Notes under the pieces: model-generated | The model's input: the letters and a program-made list of their open reading frames with translations, nothing else | Database searches by the model: none | What the model was told of the DNA's origin: nothing | Assembly: GCA_030770535.1 (NCBI GenBank) | Contig: JASVEC010000046.1 | Location: forward strand, 186,001-250,000 | Direction of reading: 5' to 3' | Length of the DNA stretch: 64,000 nt | Source: Batkoa obscura | Taxonomy: Eukaryota > Entomophthoromycota > Entomophthoromycetes > Entomophthorales > Batkoaceae | Position numbers and translations under genes: made by a program | Shown here: piece by piece, positions 8,563-19,961 of the stretch | How positions within the stretch are numbered: the first letter of the stretch is position 1 | How the letters are laid out: the number at the start of each line of letters is the position of its first letter

Positions 8563-10647
8563 TTAAGCGGAGTTTAAGTTATAAAGTTTAGGTTGAATTA
8601 AATCATTTAATACACCTTCAACTAAAGTTTTGACAGTTTCTTTAAGTTTTGTATATTCTTCTTCCAATTTACTAAATTCGAACTCTTTAATTTGAGAAGT
8701 TTGGCATAACTCAGAATAATATTTTAATTTAGGTTCTGTACCACTAGTTCTTAAAGTTAATACTAAAGTTGATTCGTTGTGTCTTAATTGGAATGTAATC
8801 ATCTGAGTGGATGCAGATACCGGTAAATCGGGCTTGAGATTAGATTTAGAGCTATCGTGGCCAATTGTTAAATCTCTGACATTAACAATTTCTAATCCAC
8901 CAGCTGATTTAGGATAATTTAATTCTGTTGATTCGTTAGATGAGTATCTGATTCGATTGAAAATCTTATCAAATATAGTTGCATCATTGCAGAAGTAATA
9001 GGAATTATAGTCAACAAATACATTATATCTAAGTTAACTTAATTAGTACAATATAGGTTATATAAACAACCCATTACCTATGATATAGCTCCATGAGATA
9101 AGAATAAACTGATTTGTTTTCATTATTTAGCCTTGTAGCTAATTCAACAAAAGTAACCATAGCTGATATACCATCTTTATCTTTTACCATATCACCTACC
9201 ATGTAACCTATAGCTTCTTCAAATGCAAATAATGGCTTTTTGCCTTCTTTTTCTAAGTCCATGGCAGCATTACCCATCCATTTAAATCCAGTCAAAGTCT
9301 CTTTAAATTGAAAGCCTTCTTTCTCACCCATAGAAGAAATCATTTTTGATGATACAGTACTTGCAATCATTACTGCATTTGATTCTTTAAATTTATTTAG
9401 AGATGATTAATATATTGCTACTATCATCTTACCTTTTCCTCTATGTTTTTCCCATACTTGTGCAGCTAATAAAGTACCAATTTGGTTACCAGTATATTGA
9501 ATCCATCTGCCATCAGATAGCTTTTCAGCACATGCAAAACGATCAGCATCAGGATCATTAGCTAAAACATATTGTGCTCCTTCTTTCTCAGCTTGTTCTA
9601 ATGCTAAGTTTAATGCACCTTTTTCTTCTGGATTTGGGAATGGCACAGTTGGGAAATCTGGATCACAATCATACTATATGCTGTTAAAATTTTGTATTGA
9701 GATCATGGAATCTATTACCTGTTGTGCGACCTTAATAAATTTGTCTTCTGGAACATTGAACTTTTCAAATGCGAATTTAGCAGCTGGGCCACCTACTCCA
9801 TGCATGGCAGTATAAACAAATTTTGGAATAGCCGAAAATTTATTATTTAAATCGGCATCAAACATTGATAATCCCTTTAAGTCTTCAAAATATTTTTCAT
9901 AAATACTCTTGTAAGGATCGGTGCATAAATCAGAATCATCACATAATGAGGTATCCCAACACCAAGGCATTGCATTATTTTCTATTTCTTTAGCAATTCC
10001 CTTATCATGAGGTTCAACAATCTGGCAGGCATTTTCCCAATAAACTTTATATCCATTATCTAACTTTGGATTATGAGAAGCTGTAATCATAACACCACAT
10101 GCTGCACCTAATTCTTTGATACCAAATGGTACTAATGGAGTGTGAACAAGTTTGCTATATAAATAGACTTTAAAGCCCTTAGTTAAGAAGGCAGCAGCAG
10201 TTAACTTGGCGAATCTTTCTGAATTATAACGATGATCATAACCAATCACAATTCCTCTTGATAAAGCGTCTTTAACTGTCTTACTTACATATTCACTTAA
10301 ACCTTGACTTGCTTGTATAACAGTCAAATCATTCATTCTGGAAAAACCTCCTTCCATTCTAGCACGTAATCCTTTATTTTAAATTAGTTGAAATAAATAG
10401 GTTGAAATTTTAAATTACCGGCAGTCCCAAATGTAATAGGTTCTCTTAATAACTCTTCTAATTTTTGGAAGTTTTGCTCTTTTAATAAGTCATCTATATA
10501 CTTTAAAGTAGTTGGATTCTAAAAGAGTATAAATACAGTAAAGAAACATAATATTATACTTACTTTATCTAAACGCATCCATTCTTTAGCTAACTCTTGG
10601 ATAGTTGAATCCTTAAAGTTAATTTTATATTGTTGAATTCCACTCAT
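8563..10647 (-). CDS. PGM2: Phosphoglucomutase-2 / phosphopentomutase family
   Basis: Six exons on the minus strand: 10564-10647, 10419-10518, 9719-10371, 9433-9673, 9078-9384, 8563-9028. Introns are 45-49 nt and all phases agree, giving 616 aa, the usual length for the alpha-D-phosphohexomutase PGM2 group. The phosphoserine loop is TASHNP with S160; the metal loop is NDPDADR; the sugar loop is FEEAIGYM, typical of the PGM2 branch (GEESxG in classic PGM); the phosphate-binding loop is RTSGTEPK. Members interconvert ribose- or deoxyribose-1- and -5-phosphate and, less well, glucose phosphates, in the cytosol. It is head to head with the SGF29-like gene. Which sugar phosphate is preferred cannot be told from sequence alone. 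Confidence 0.95.
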
Positions 10648-11232
10648 TGAATTTTCTAAAAGTATTTTTGATGCTTTTTTAAACTTTTATATCCTTGAAA
10701 TTGGAAAAATTTGATTGGTGAACAAAATTATACATTTTTTATTAATAAATTTTAAAATAATCACATCCTGTGAAAATATGACTTAAATTATTTGTAAATA
10801 ATTGTTCTCTAATAAATTATTGTAATACTTTCAAACATGTTGACAGTTTGAATTGCTTTATATATTGATTTTAGAAATAATCTAGAAGTGAGTGACGTTT
10901 TTAAATATACATTCAAATGATGTAATTTATCATTTTATAAGTTTGAGTCAAATAATGTGGGCTTTGGTGTATAGTTCTATAGTCTTTTTATTTATTTAAA
11001 TGATCTAAAAGAGGATTCTAGATAATACTAAAGAATATGCTCTATTATAAGTAATACATTATTTATGATATTATTTTATTTATCAAATAAGTAACCTTAT
11101 ATGATTCTAATTGGTTGAAAACAACCCAATTTTTCAAAAACGGAATTTGAAACCAAAGAACGAACTGCCAATCAAAAGCGCTTTATAGTCTCCACAATTG
11201 AAGCTAACCATTACAGTTTAAAAATAAATAAA
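10648..11232. promoter_or_regulatory. Shared promoter region of the PGM2-type and SGF29-like genes
   Basis: 585 bp between two divergent start codons. It is AT-rich and no clear TATA box or repeat was picked out. Confidence 0.4.
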
Positions 11233-12460
11233 ATGGATGAAGGAAACCGGTATACTCGCTCAAAGCATATGGATAATCGAAAAGATTTAGTAATATGGGA
11301 AAGATTCAATAATAATATATCTACTTTGAAATCACTTCGAGTTGAAAATGATGCATATTTACTTGCTGTTAGAGAATTTAAAACAAAAATGGATGAAACA
11401 ACAGGTAATGAAAAAAAAAAAAGATCTTAGTTTGTTAACTGTTTTTAGTCCCAGAAACTAAGTTAAAGAATGAAAAGAGGTTTATCAGTTTGATTAAAGA
11501 AAGCAAGCTTTCAAATAAGAGGATAAGAGAGTAAATATAAAACTAGATTTCAGAAATTGTCTTGTTTATAAATTTGTAGAAAAATTCAGGAACTAAGAGA
11601 GGATATTAAAATAATTGAAATTATGCGTGATAGAGATGATTATAGTATAATACCAGGTAACAAGTAAATGATACAATAATCTATAATTCTAAGTTTAATA
11701 GAGATTGGATCGATTTCAACTCAAAAAAGAACTATTAATCATAAAGAGCAAGCTATTAAGCATGAAAAACCATTTAGTAAATCTAGAAAGTTCGATATAT
11801 TAGAATTAAAATTGAAGTTTACTAAAAGCATTTTAGAACTGTCCCACAAGCAATAGGATTTATTCCAAATGGTTCAAAGGTATTTGCTTTGCTTAATATA
11901 CAGAATTGATGTTAACAGCATAGGGTCCAGGTGGTTGCTAAAATGGTTGATTCTGATGACCCTAACCAAGAATGGATACTTGCTAATGTAATTCATTATT
12001 ATCCAGAAAAAAATAGGTAATATAAAATGGTAAAATTCTACTAAAGTTTTAAATATAACATTTAGATATCAAATCGAAGACGCAGAAGTGGACGATGATG
12101 GGCAAAAAACGTAACTTTTTATTTTTATTTTAAATCTAAGTATTAAGTAGTTTAGTAAATATATACTACCAACAAAGTATGTAATCCACTTGAAACAAAA
12201 GAATTAAACCATGAGTTTCCTGTTGGTCATGAAGTTTTAGCTTTATACCCAACACCACTTGCTTTTATAAAGCTACTGTTAAAGCTCTTCCTTCTCAGGT
12301 ATTCATTTCAAAAGAATATAGTATTAATTAATAATATTTTTAATAGAATCGCAGTAAAGGACATCACTTGAACCATTATATGGTGTTATTTGAAGATGAT
12401 GACGATACTGAACGTTGGGTTGAGAAAAACATGGTTTTAGATATGCCAAATATTGTATGA
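11233..12460 (+). CDS. SGF29: SAGA-associated factor 29-like (tandem Tudor), with frame breaks
   Basis: The C-terminal half carries the SGF29 tandem-Tudor signature: VVAKMVDSDDPNQEWILANV, then RYQIEDAEVDD, FPVGHEVLALYP, TTCFYKATVKALPSQ and HYMVLFEDDD. SGF29 reads H3K4 methylation for the SAGA complex. The N-terminal half is a charged, probably coiled-coil region (exons 11233-11404, 11449-11530, 11580-11656, then from about 11702). Joining exons around 11770-11925 leaves one base too many before GTCCAGGTG. Two further breaks lie near 12188-12196 (VIPL expected) and at about 12252 (YPTTTCFY expected). Each would be cured by one base in a short run, so consensus errors or recent decay are both possible. 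Confidence 0.8.
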
Positions 12461-13038
12461 AGTTGCTTTTTTCATTTTTGTTCTTATTACCCTGCTCATT
12501 ATTTAATTGTGTTTATTATTTAAACAGCTCGACTTTTATCCTATTTTTAAAGTTATTATATTTTTATCCAGTGACTTTGGAAATAGAGGCTACCTTTGCA
12601 ATCACTCTTTTACACCAAATAAACAAAGCGATAGCTGCTCATTATTTCGATTATTTTGTAATACTTATAAAAGTTAAATTACAATGTTATTTATCAAATT
12701 CGGTGGAAAGTAGGCGTACAAATCATGCTATTATAAGATATAATAAATTCTTAAACACTTTACACTAAAAACTAGTAGATATGTTATTACAACTTATATT
12801 ATAGCTTAATGGCCTTTATATATTATAGTATTATTAGCTTATATATTTTGCCATAATATTCTGAATTATTTTTAATAACTGTAAATTATAAAAAATTTGT
12901 ATATGAGGTAAAGGAGGCCAAAATCTGGCTTTACATTATTATTTGCTCATGACCTAAAAGGTTATCAATAATGAATTTATTTTAAAGAATAATTAGGCAT
13001 TCAAATATATAAATATAACAAAAGCTTAAGATCTATAT
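12461..13038. other. Intergenic between convergent genes
   Basis: A 103-codon open frame (12457-12768) overlaps the SGF29 stop; its Phe/Leu-rich, featureless content suggests chance. Nothing else seen. Confidence 0.5.
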
Positions 13039-13655
<617 letters not shown>

Positions 13656-13996
13656 TTCTGTTTGATAACAAAAAAATTTTATGCTTTGATAGATTTTATT
13701 AATTTACGCAGCACTAAATTGACTTTATGCTTTTATCTGTTAAATAAGCATAATTGATATATATTATATTAGCACAACGACGATAGCAGTGGTAGTAGAA
13801 ACGAGCTTGTAGTCTCTATGAGCATACATAAGCGCGTATTACTAATCCTGTATTGATTTGATAGTATGAAATCTTAAACGATATATAAATGTTTGTAGCT
13901 TAGGAACTATGATTTCACAAAATTTGCAACTAATAAAAAGTGTCAAAAATTTCTCATAAACTTACCTTTATTTTTGAAAAGGAAATAATAGCCAAT
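13656..13996. promoter_or_regulatory. Shared promoter of the AK6 and eRF3 genes
   Basis: 341 bp between divergent start codons. It contains a relatively GC-rich patch at about 13775-13840. No clear TATA box was seen. Confidence 0.45.
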
Positions 13997-16152
13997 ATGA
14001 GCGGAGTACCAACTAAAGATGACACCCCAGAACAAATTGCCGAAAAATTAAAGGCTTCCTTAAATATCAATGCCAATAGCTTTATACCAAATGCTAAAGC
14101 TAAAGAGTTTGTGCCTTCATGGATGAACAAACCGGCTTCAAATGCATCTGCTAAATCAGGTATTTTGCTTGTAAATTTTTTAACAACTTTACTTATAATT
14201 TAGTATCTATTGGATCTAGTGCCCCAGCGAAAACACGTATTTTGTTTATAATTTTACTTTAAACTATTTTTAATATTTTAGTATCTATTGGTTCAAGCGC
14301 TCCAGCTAAGGCTTGTAAGTACAATTTTGCAGCTAAATGATCTTGTTAACTTTTTAAAAGTATCTATTGGTGGAAACTCAGCCGAATCAGCTCCAGTAAA
14401 GAAAAACGAAGAGCCAAAACCAGCTCCTGCCAAAGCTCCAGTAAGCAAAGCTCCAGCTCCCGCTCCTAAAGCTCCAGCAAGTAACACAACTACAGAAAAG
14501 CAATCATTGAAGGATGAAATTGAAGCAGAAGACGAGTTAGCTCAAGAGTTTTTAGAAGAAATTACTAAAGAACATCTCAATGTTATTTTCATGGGTCATG
14601 TGGGTAAGTGGAACTATATTTATTTTTTAAGTTAATTATAATATTTTAAAAGATGCCGGAAAATCTACTATGGGTGGTAACATTCTGTAAGTATTATAAT
14701 ATTTTGTGAAATATAAATATTTAATAAATTCTATAGTTTCCTCACTGGGATGGTAGATAAACGTACTATGGAGAAATATGAGCGTGAAGCTAAAGAAGCA
14801 GGTCGTGAATCTTGGTATTTATCATGGGCTCTTGATTTAAATAGTGAAGAACGTGCTAAAGTAAACACATCATTATGATGTTATAACAAACTAATAAAAA
14901 ATTTAGGGTAAAACTGTCGAATGTGGTAAGGCTTACTTTGAAACTGAGAAGCGTAGATACACTATTTTAGATGCCCCAGGCCATAAAAATTACGTACCTT
15001 CTATGCTGGGTGGAGCTTCTCAAGCTGATGTCGGTATCTTGGTAAGTACTAAAATGTAATTGGATTTCTTTTAATTTTTGCTTCACTTTAGGTCATTTCA
15101 GCTCGTAAAGGAGAGTTCGAAACCGGTTTTGAGCGTGGAGGTCAAACTAGAGAACATGCTGTTTTAGCTAAGACTTCTGGTGTTAACAAACTTTGTGTAG
15201 CAGTTAATAAGATGGATGACCCTACAGTGAATTGGGATCAAGCCAGATACCAAGAAATTGTTGACAAGTTAACTCCTTTCCTCAAGAGCAGTGGTTATAA
15301 TCCTAAGACTGATGTTGAATTCATCCCTGTTTCTGGATACACTGGTGCTAACTTAAAGGATCGTTTAGCGCCTGGAGTATGTAGCTTCTATAGTGGACCA
15401 TCTCTTGTAGAGTACCTTGATAATATTAAGACCACTGAGCGTAAAGTTAATGCTCCATTTATGATGCCAATTATGGAAAAGTTTAAAGATATGGGAACTG
15501 TTGTCACTGGTAAGATCGAATCAGGTCATATCAAGAAAGGGCAAAATCTTCTATTGATGCCTAACAATCGTAAAGTTGAAGTATCTGGTATCTGGTTAGA
15601 GGAAGATGAAGTTGAAGTCTCAATCTGTGGTGATAATGTACGTATTCGTCTTAATGGAATTGATGAAAAGGACATTATGCCTGGTTTTGTTCTTTGTTCA
15701 GCAAAGAACCCAGTTAAAGCATCAACTACTTTCCGTGCACAATTAGTAATCGTAGAAACAAAGAATATCATTTGTGCAGGCTACGGTGCAATTCTTCATC
15801 TTCATTCAATCACCGAAGAAGTTTCATTAACCGTAAGGTTTTTTATTTTTTACTTTTTTAATCTATAATGCTGTTTAGAAATTGCTACATTTAATTGACA
15901 AAAAAACTGGTCGTAAGTCCAAGAGACCACCTCCATTTATCAAGAAGGGCCAAAAGGTGATTGCTGAACTTGAAACTACTGGTGTCGTTTGTATGGAAGC
16001 TTTTGCAGATTATCCACAATTAGGACGCTTTACTCTTCGCGATGAAGGTAAGTGAACTTTTTTATTTCTAGATAAATTACTAAATCTTTTCAGGTAAAAC
16101 TGTCGCTATTGGAAAAATTACTGAAGTAATTGAATGTGAAGATAAAGTCTAG
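13997..16152 (+). CDS. SUP35: Eukaryotic peptide chain release factor GTP-binding subunit eRF3
   Basis: Ten exons: 13997-14159, 14204-14236, 14282-14314, 14361-14603, 14653-14686, 14737-14860, 14907-15041, 15092-15832, 15879-16047, 16094-16152; phases agree and give 577 aa. The ATG at 13997 starts MSGVPTKDDTP; the upstream in-frame extension has no ATG. The N-terminus is short, with a PAM2-like stretch (SLNINANSFIPNAKAKEFVP) that could bind poly(A)-binding protein. Then come SIGSSAPAK repeats and a Pro/Ala/Lys-rich linker. The GTPase domain has GHVDAGKST (about residues 155-163), DAPGHKNY and NKMDD; the EF-Tu-like domains follow, ending KITEVIECEDKV. It helps eRF1 release nascent chains at stop codons. 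Exons 2 and 3 are tandem copies. Confidence 0.96.
14204..14370 (+). repeat. Tandem duplication of a 33-nt exon with its intron in eRF3
   Basis: Exons 2 (14204-14236) and 3 (14282-14314) are both 33 nt and start TATCTATTGG; exon 4 (14361) starts with the same ten bases. The spacing is 78 and 79 bp. Both small exons are phase 1 at each end, so inclusion or skipping keeps the frame. Confidence 0.85.
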
Positions 16153-16575
16153 GTTCTCAAAATAAGATTTCTGTTATAGATTAAATTCAGTAAAGATTGA
16201 ACTATTTTTATATTATATTTTTTTATGCCCTTGTTCAAATGTGCATCTCATAAATTTACACTGATATATGATAGTAAACTTATAATGCTCCTAAAACACA
16301 AGATGAATTAGTATATAATTTGGGACTATATAATTTATTTTATTATAAACTATTTAAAATCTAATGCCAAAAAATTCACTAGGCCCTAAAATTTTACTTT
16401 TAAAGAGTTAGCACAACTCGTATTCCAAAATAGATATAAATTATGTAAACATTTAAATTTATTTTCTTAAAGTAATATATATTTTATTATCACTTTATAG
16501 CATATGCAGATAAACAATCATTTGGTTTCAACTAGGAAATTCATTTGAAGCAGACATAGCCTAGTATTATCTTTT
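16153..16575. other. Intergenic between convergent genes
   Basis: 423 bp between the eRF3 stop and the LYR-protein stop; AT-rich, nothing recognised. Confidence 0.5.
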
Positions 16576-16818
16576 TTAATCATAATATCTTTCCTTAACA
16601 GTCCTATACTTTTTAAGAAAATAAAGCGCTTCTAGTTCCTTAATGATAAACTGACCATGCTTAATTGCTTTATCAATGTCTTCCTTTGATTCTAACTCTT
16701 TATTCTTTTGGAACCCTGATTTTAATTTATCTTTAAAATAATTGTAGCCTTTAGGGTATTCCTTCCCCATATACAACAATTGTTTATATAAATTGATTAC
16801 TTCACTGCGCCGATACAT
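16576..16818 (-). CDS. ETFRF1: LYR-motif protein, LYRM5/ETFRF1-like
   Basis: 80 aa, single exon. It follows the small mitochondrial LYRM5 pattern: NLYKQLLYMGKEYPKGYNYF near residues 9-28, KLKSGFQKNKE, then IKELEALYFLKKYRTVKERY at the C-terminus. LYR proteins act in the mitochondrial matrix with acyl carrier protein; ETFRF1 removes FAD from electron-transfer flavoprotein. The canonical L-Y-R is L-Y-K here, a change seen in some members. Its start lies only 179 bp from the start of the divergent UBX gene. Confidence 0.85.
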   Translation of the reverse strand: MYRRSEVINLYKQLLYMGKEYPKGYNYFKDKLKSGFQKNKELESKEDIDKAIKHGQFIIKELEALYFLKKYRTVKERYYD

Positions 16819-16997
16819 TATTGATAAAGTATATTTCTACTTTACGTCATGTTTTTTATATTCAACCTAATAGCCAATAAAGTTGACTGACTTGATCAAT
16901 AAAATTATTACATAAATTTGATTTTATAAGCATTCCTCTTATAACTATTAGTTTTAACAAATTCTTTTATTTTAAAAAAAATCATTTCAATTAAACA
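16819..16997. promoter_or_regulatory. Short bidirectional promoter, LYR protein / UBX protein
   Basis: Only 179 bp separate the two divergent ATGs, so the genes must share promoter sequence. Confidence 0.5.
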
Positions 16998-18407
16998 ATG
17001 TCCTTCTGGTACGATTCAACTAAGCCTAAAGAGGCTATTCAATTGTCTGATGACCTTCAAATGCCAATCTTGATTTTCATTAAAGGTATTATACTATCTA
17101 TACGATTGTTTTCAGATTATACTATTTATTGTTACTTTTCATTGACAAATAACTAAACCTATTTTAGATGATAGTCCAATATCAAATCAGATGGAAGAAA
17201 TATTTGACTCTGGAAAAGTAAATAACTTAATTACCATATTTGTTATTTAATATATCTTTAGGCAAACCATGTTATTGAAGGAAAATATATTGCTTTAAAA
17301 TTGATCCATAACACCAAGGAATTCAAAGAGTTATCAGAAGTAGTGACTATACCAAAGGTCCCCAGTATATCTATATTTATGTAATTAATAGTTAGTTTAT
17401 AAATAATCTAATCTTATAGCTATTTTTAAAGTGAAAGAAATATACGAGCCTTAATTGACGAAGTTAACCAAGGAGCACCAAAATTAATAGAGGATTTAAG
17501 CACTGCTCTTAATATGATTAAAAGAATTGATCAAGGAGAAGACATTTCCAGTCTACAAGCTTCTATGGAAGGTAGTTCTAACACTTTAAATTTAAAGCCT
17601 CTCACTGCTGAAGAAAAAGAGAAAAAAAAAGAAGAGTAATAGTTTATTAATTTTCTAATATACTCAATTTTTTTATTTAAAAATAGATTAAAGATAAAAT
17701 TAGAACAACGTAGAATAGAAAGGTTAGCAAAAGAAAAAGAAGTAACAAACCAACAACTAATTTGATACAAGCTAAACTGTTTTTAGGAGGAGAAAGCTAG
17801 AGAAGCTAGTAGAAGAAATATGGGAAAAGAAATATCGTCAGCAAAGAAAGACCTACAAGACAAGGAAGCTAAATTAATTTTAGACAATAAAATTAGAGAA
17901 AAAAAAGAGGAACAAGAAGCAAGAAGAAGAATCAAAGAACAGATTGCTCAAGATAAAGCTGAACGTGCTGCTCAACGTTTGAAAAGCAAAGCTGCTATTA
18001 GTCAACAGCAGGCTTTAGAAGCTGATTCTAATGCTGCAGCACCTAAACCAGGTTCTTCCAGTGCAAGGTAAGTAAATTATTTATTGTCAATAAGCCGCTA
18101 AGTAACAATCTATAGTACACCAACGGTAAGTAAATTAAGTATCCGTTTATTGGACGGCAGTGTCCATAGAGCTGAGTTTAAGCCTGATGACACCTTGAAG
18201 ACAGTTATTGATCATATTGCAAATAATTTCATTAGTGGACAAAACTTTCAATTGTCATTATCCTATCCAATGAAGTTGTTTACTAAAGATGACGAGAATT
18301 CCACCTTATTATCGCTCGGGCTTTGTCCATCCAATTCGTTGGTGGTGAAGGTATGAAACTTGCTTGATTTAATGCTAAATATTAACTGAATTTATTAGAA
18401 AGCATAA
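16998..18407 (+). CDS. UBXN4: UBX domain protein 4-like (UBXN4/erasin)
   Basis: Eight exons: 16998-17085, 17168-17217, 17262-17380, 17432-17635, 17687-17741, 17787-18067, 18116-18350 and a 9-nt last exon 18399-18407 (Lys-Ala-stop); phases agree, 346 aa. The N-terminal thioredoxin-like part begins MSFWYDSTKPKEAIQ and continues MPILIFIKDDSPIS. The middle is a long Lys/Glu/Arg-rich coiled coil. The C-terminal UBX fold has SIRLLDGSVHRAEFKPDDT, then LSYPMKLF and SLGLCPSNSLVVK. UBX domains recruit p97/Cdc48; UBXN4 promotes ER-associated degradation. I did not see a clear hairpin membrane segment, so ER anchoring is uncertain. Confidence 0.88.
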
Positions 18408-19961
18408 GTTATTGAAATAAAACATTGCTTTGAAAGTTATTTGCGTTAATTTAGCATTTATATAAATGCTATGTAATATGATTTCAATAGATTGCTTAAT
18501 TCTTTAAAATGTTTGTGAATGTTTTATTTTAATTCTACTAGTTAAACTGCAATATTGGTAATAGGAATATCGTTTTATGTATATGGTTGATAAATTTGAA
18601 ATAAAAAGCTACTATTGTTATATAATGTTAATAACAAACAATGTTTTTATTAGACTTGGGTTCTATTTCTATAACAAACTTTAACAATTAATGTTTATAA
18701 CTGCTACTAATAATTGGTAGTCAAAATTGAAAATTAACAAGCTACATGTTTTTGCTTTATCTAGTTTAAAAAACTGTTAAAGTATGATCAAAAATCAGAT
18801 TCACAAAAGAATACCAAAGGATAAAAGGGTATTTATATTCTTTTAGTTGCTAGGTATTGAAAGACTGGTATACCAACGAACCAAATATGAAAGTATTATA
18901 AATGACTCAAACTAATATTTCATTTTCACAGGTTTATTGTCAATTCAGGTTTTAAAATACAAACAATTAACGTTTTAATTGAAGCAAAAAAATGTATTGA
19001 AAATACTCAAATCTCTAGTTATTGATAAAAGTTTTGAAAACAGTACAGTTATAAAATATTCAACAGGTAAGCACAAATTATATCATTTTCTTAAGATCGC
19101 GTTTTACAGATAGCCTAAAAGTAAATCTAAACTGTCAAAGAATTTATACAGATATTAGTAAAACAATGCCAGCCCTCAGACTAAAATTCAAAAATTAATT
19201 TTAAATTTTTTGAAGTTTTTTCTGCTAAAAGTGGTAACCTGTTTAAAGTTAATTTAAAAACGATATTTTGTTATACATTTAGATACAACAGTATTAACTG
19301 GCTCTAATAAAAGAGAAATTACTACTTATGTCAGTAATTTCATACTTAATTCAAATTACCTAAATAAACATAACTTAATGTACTTGGCCAAAACCCCATC
19401 TAACTAAAAGAAGATAAATTATTATTCAATGCACCATGAATAATTGAAGCATAATTCTTTAAAGAAGCTAATTATAATTTCTACTTTTGTTTATTTTTAA
19501 ATATTGAAATTTCAATGGCTTCCCATTAGTCTAATAAATTAGCCCTTATATTGGCTAACACACTGAACAATTCGATCTTTCTATACTTCTATTTTTAATG
19601 TATTAACTAATATGATAGTTTGTTTGAAATAACTGTTTAATATCACTTTATAACCAAAAGATACCATGTGGATTAATAAATCTGATTTAATGTTCCATAT
19701 AGTATACGAGCTTATAAAAAAGAGTACGAGGATGCAACTAGAGGTCGAGAACAAATAAATAATCGCATTATTATAATAAAAAAGTTACATTTACTAAATT
19801 CTTTCGAGTATAAGTTAATCATACGATAAAGCAAGTTTAAGATATTAATTAAAGTACAAATAATCCCAAAGTCTAATAATGTCAGCAAATCTAAAATATG
19901 ACTATATAAATGCGATCAATATGAATAAATATTGCTTTATCTTTTTGTCAAAGATATTAAA
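18408..19961. other. Large intergenic region upstream of the GMC gene
   Basis: 1.55 kb without gene, repeat copy or RNA that I can recognise. Frames are short in all directions. The last ~60 bp carry the TATA box of the GMC gene. Confidence 0.45.
19903..19910 (+). promoter_or_regulatory. TATA box of the GMC oxidoreductase gene
   Basis: TATATAAA about 52 bp upstream of the ATG at 19962. Confidence 0.5.

Noticed and set aside
12457-12768. 103-codon frame downstream of SGF29 as a separate gene
   Set aside because: Starts inside the SGF29 stop region, hydrophobic AT-driven composition, no motif.
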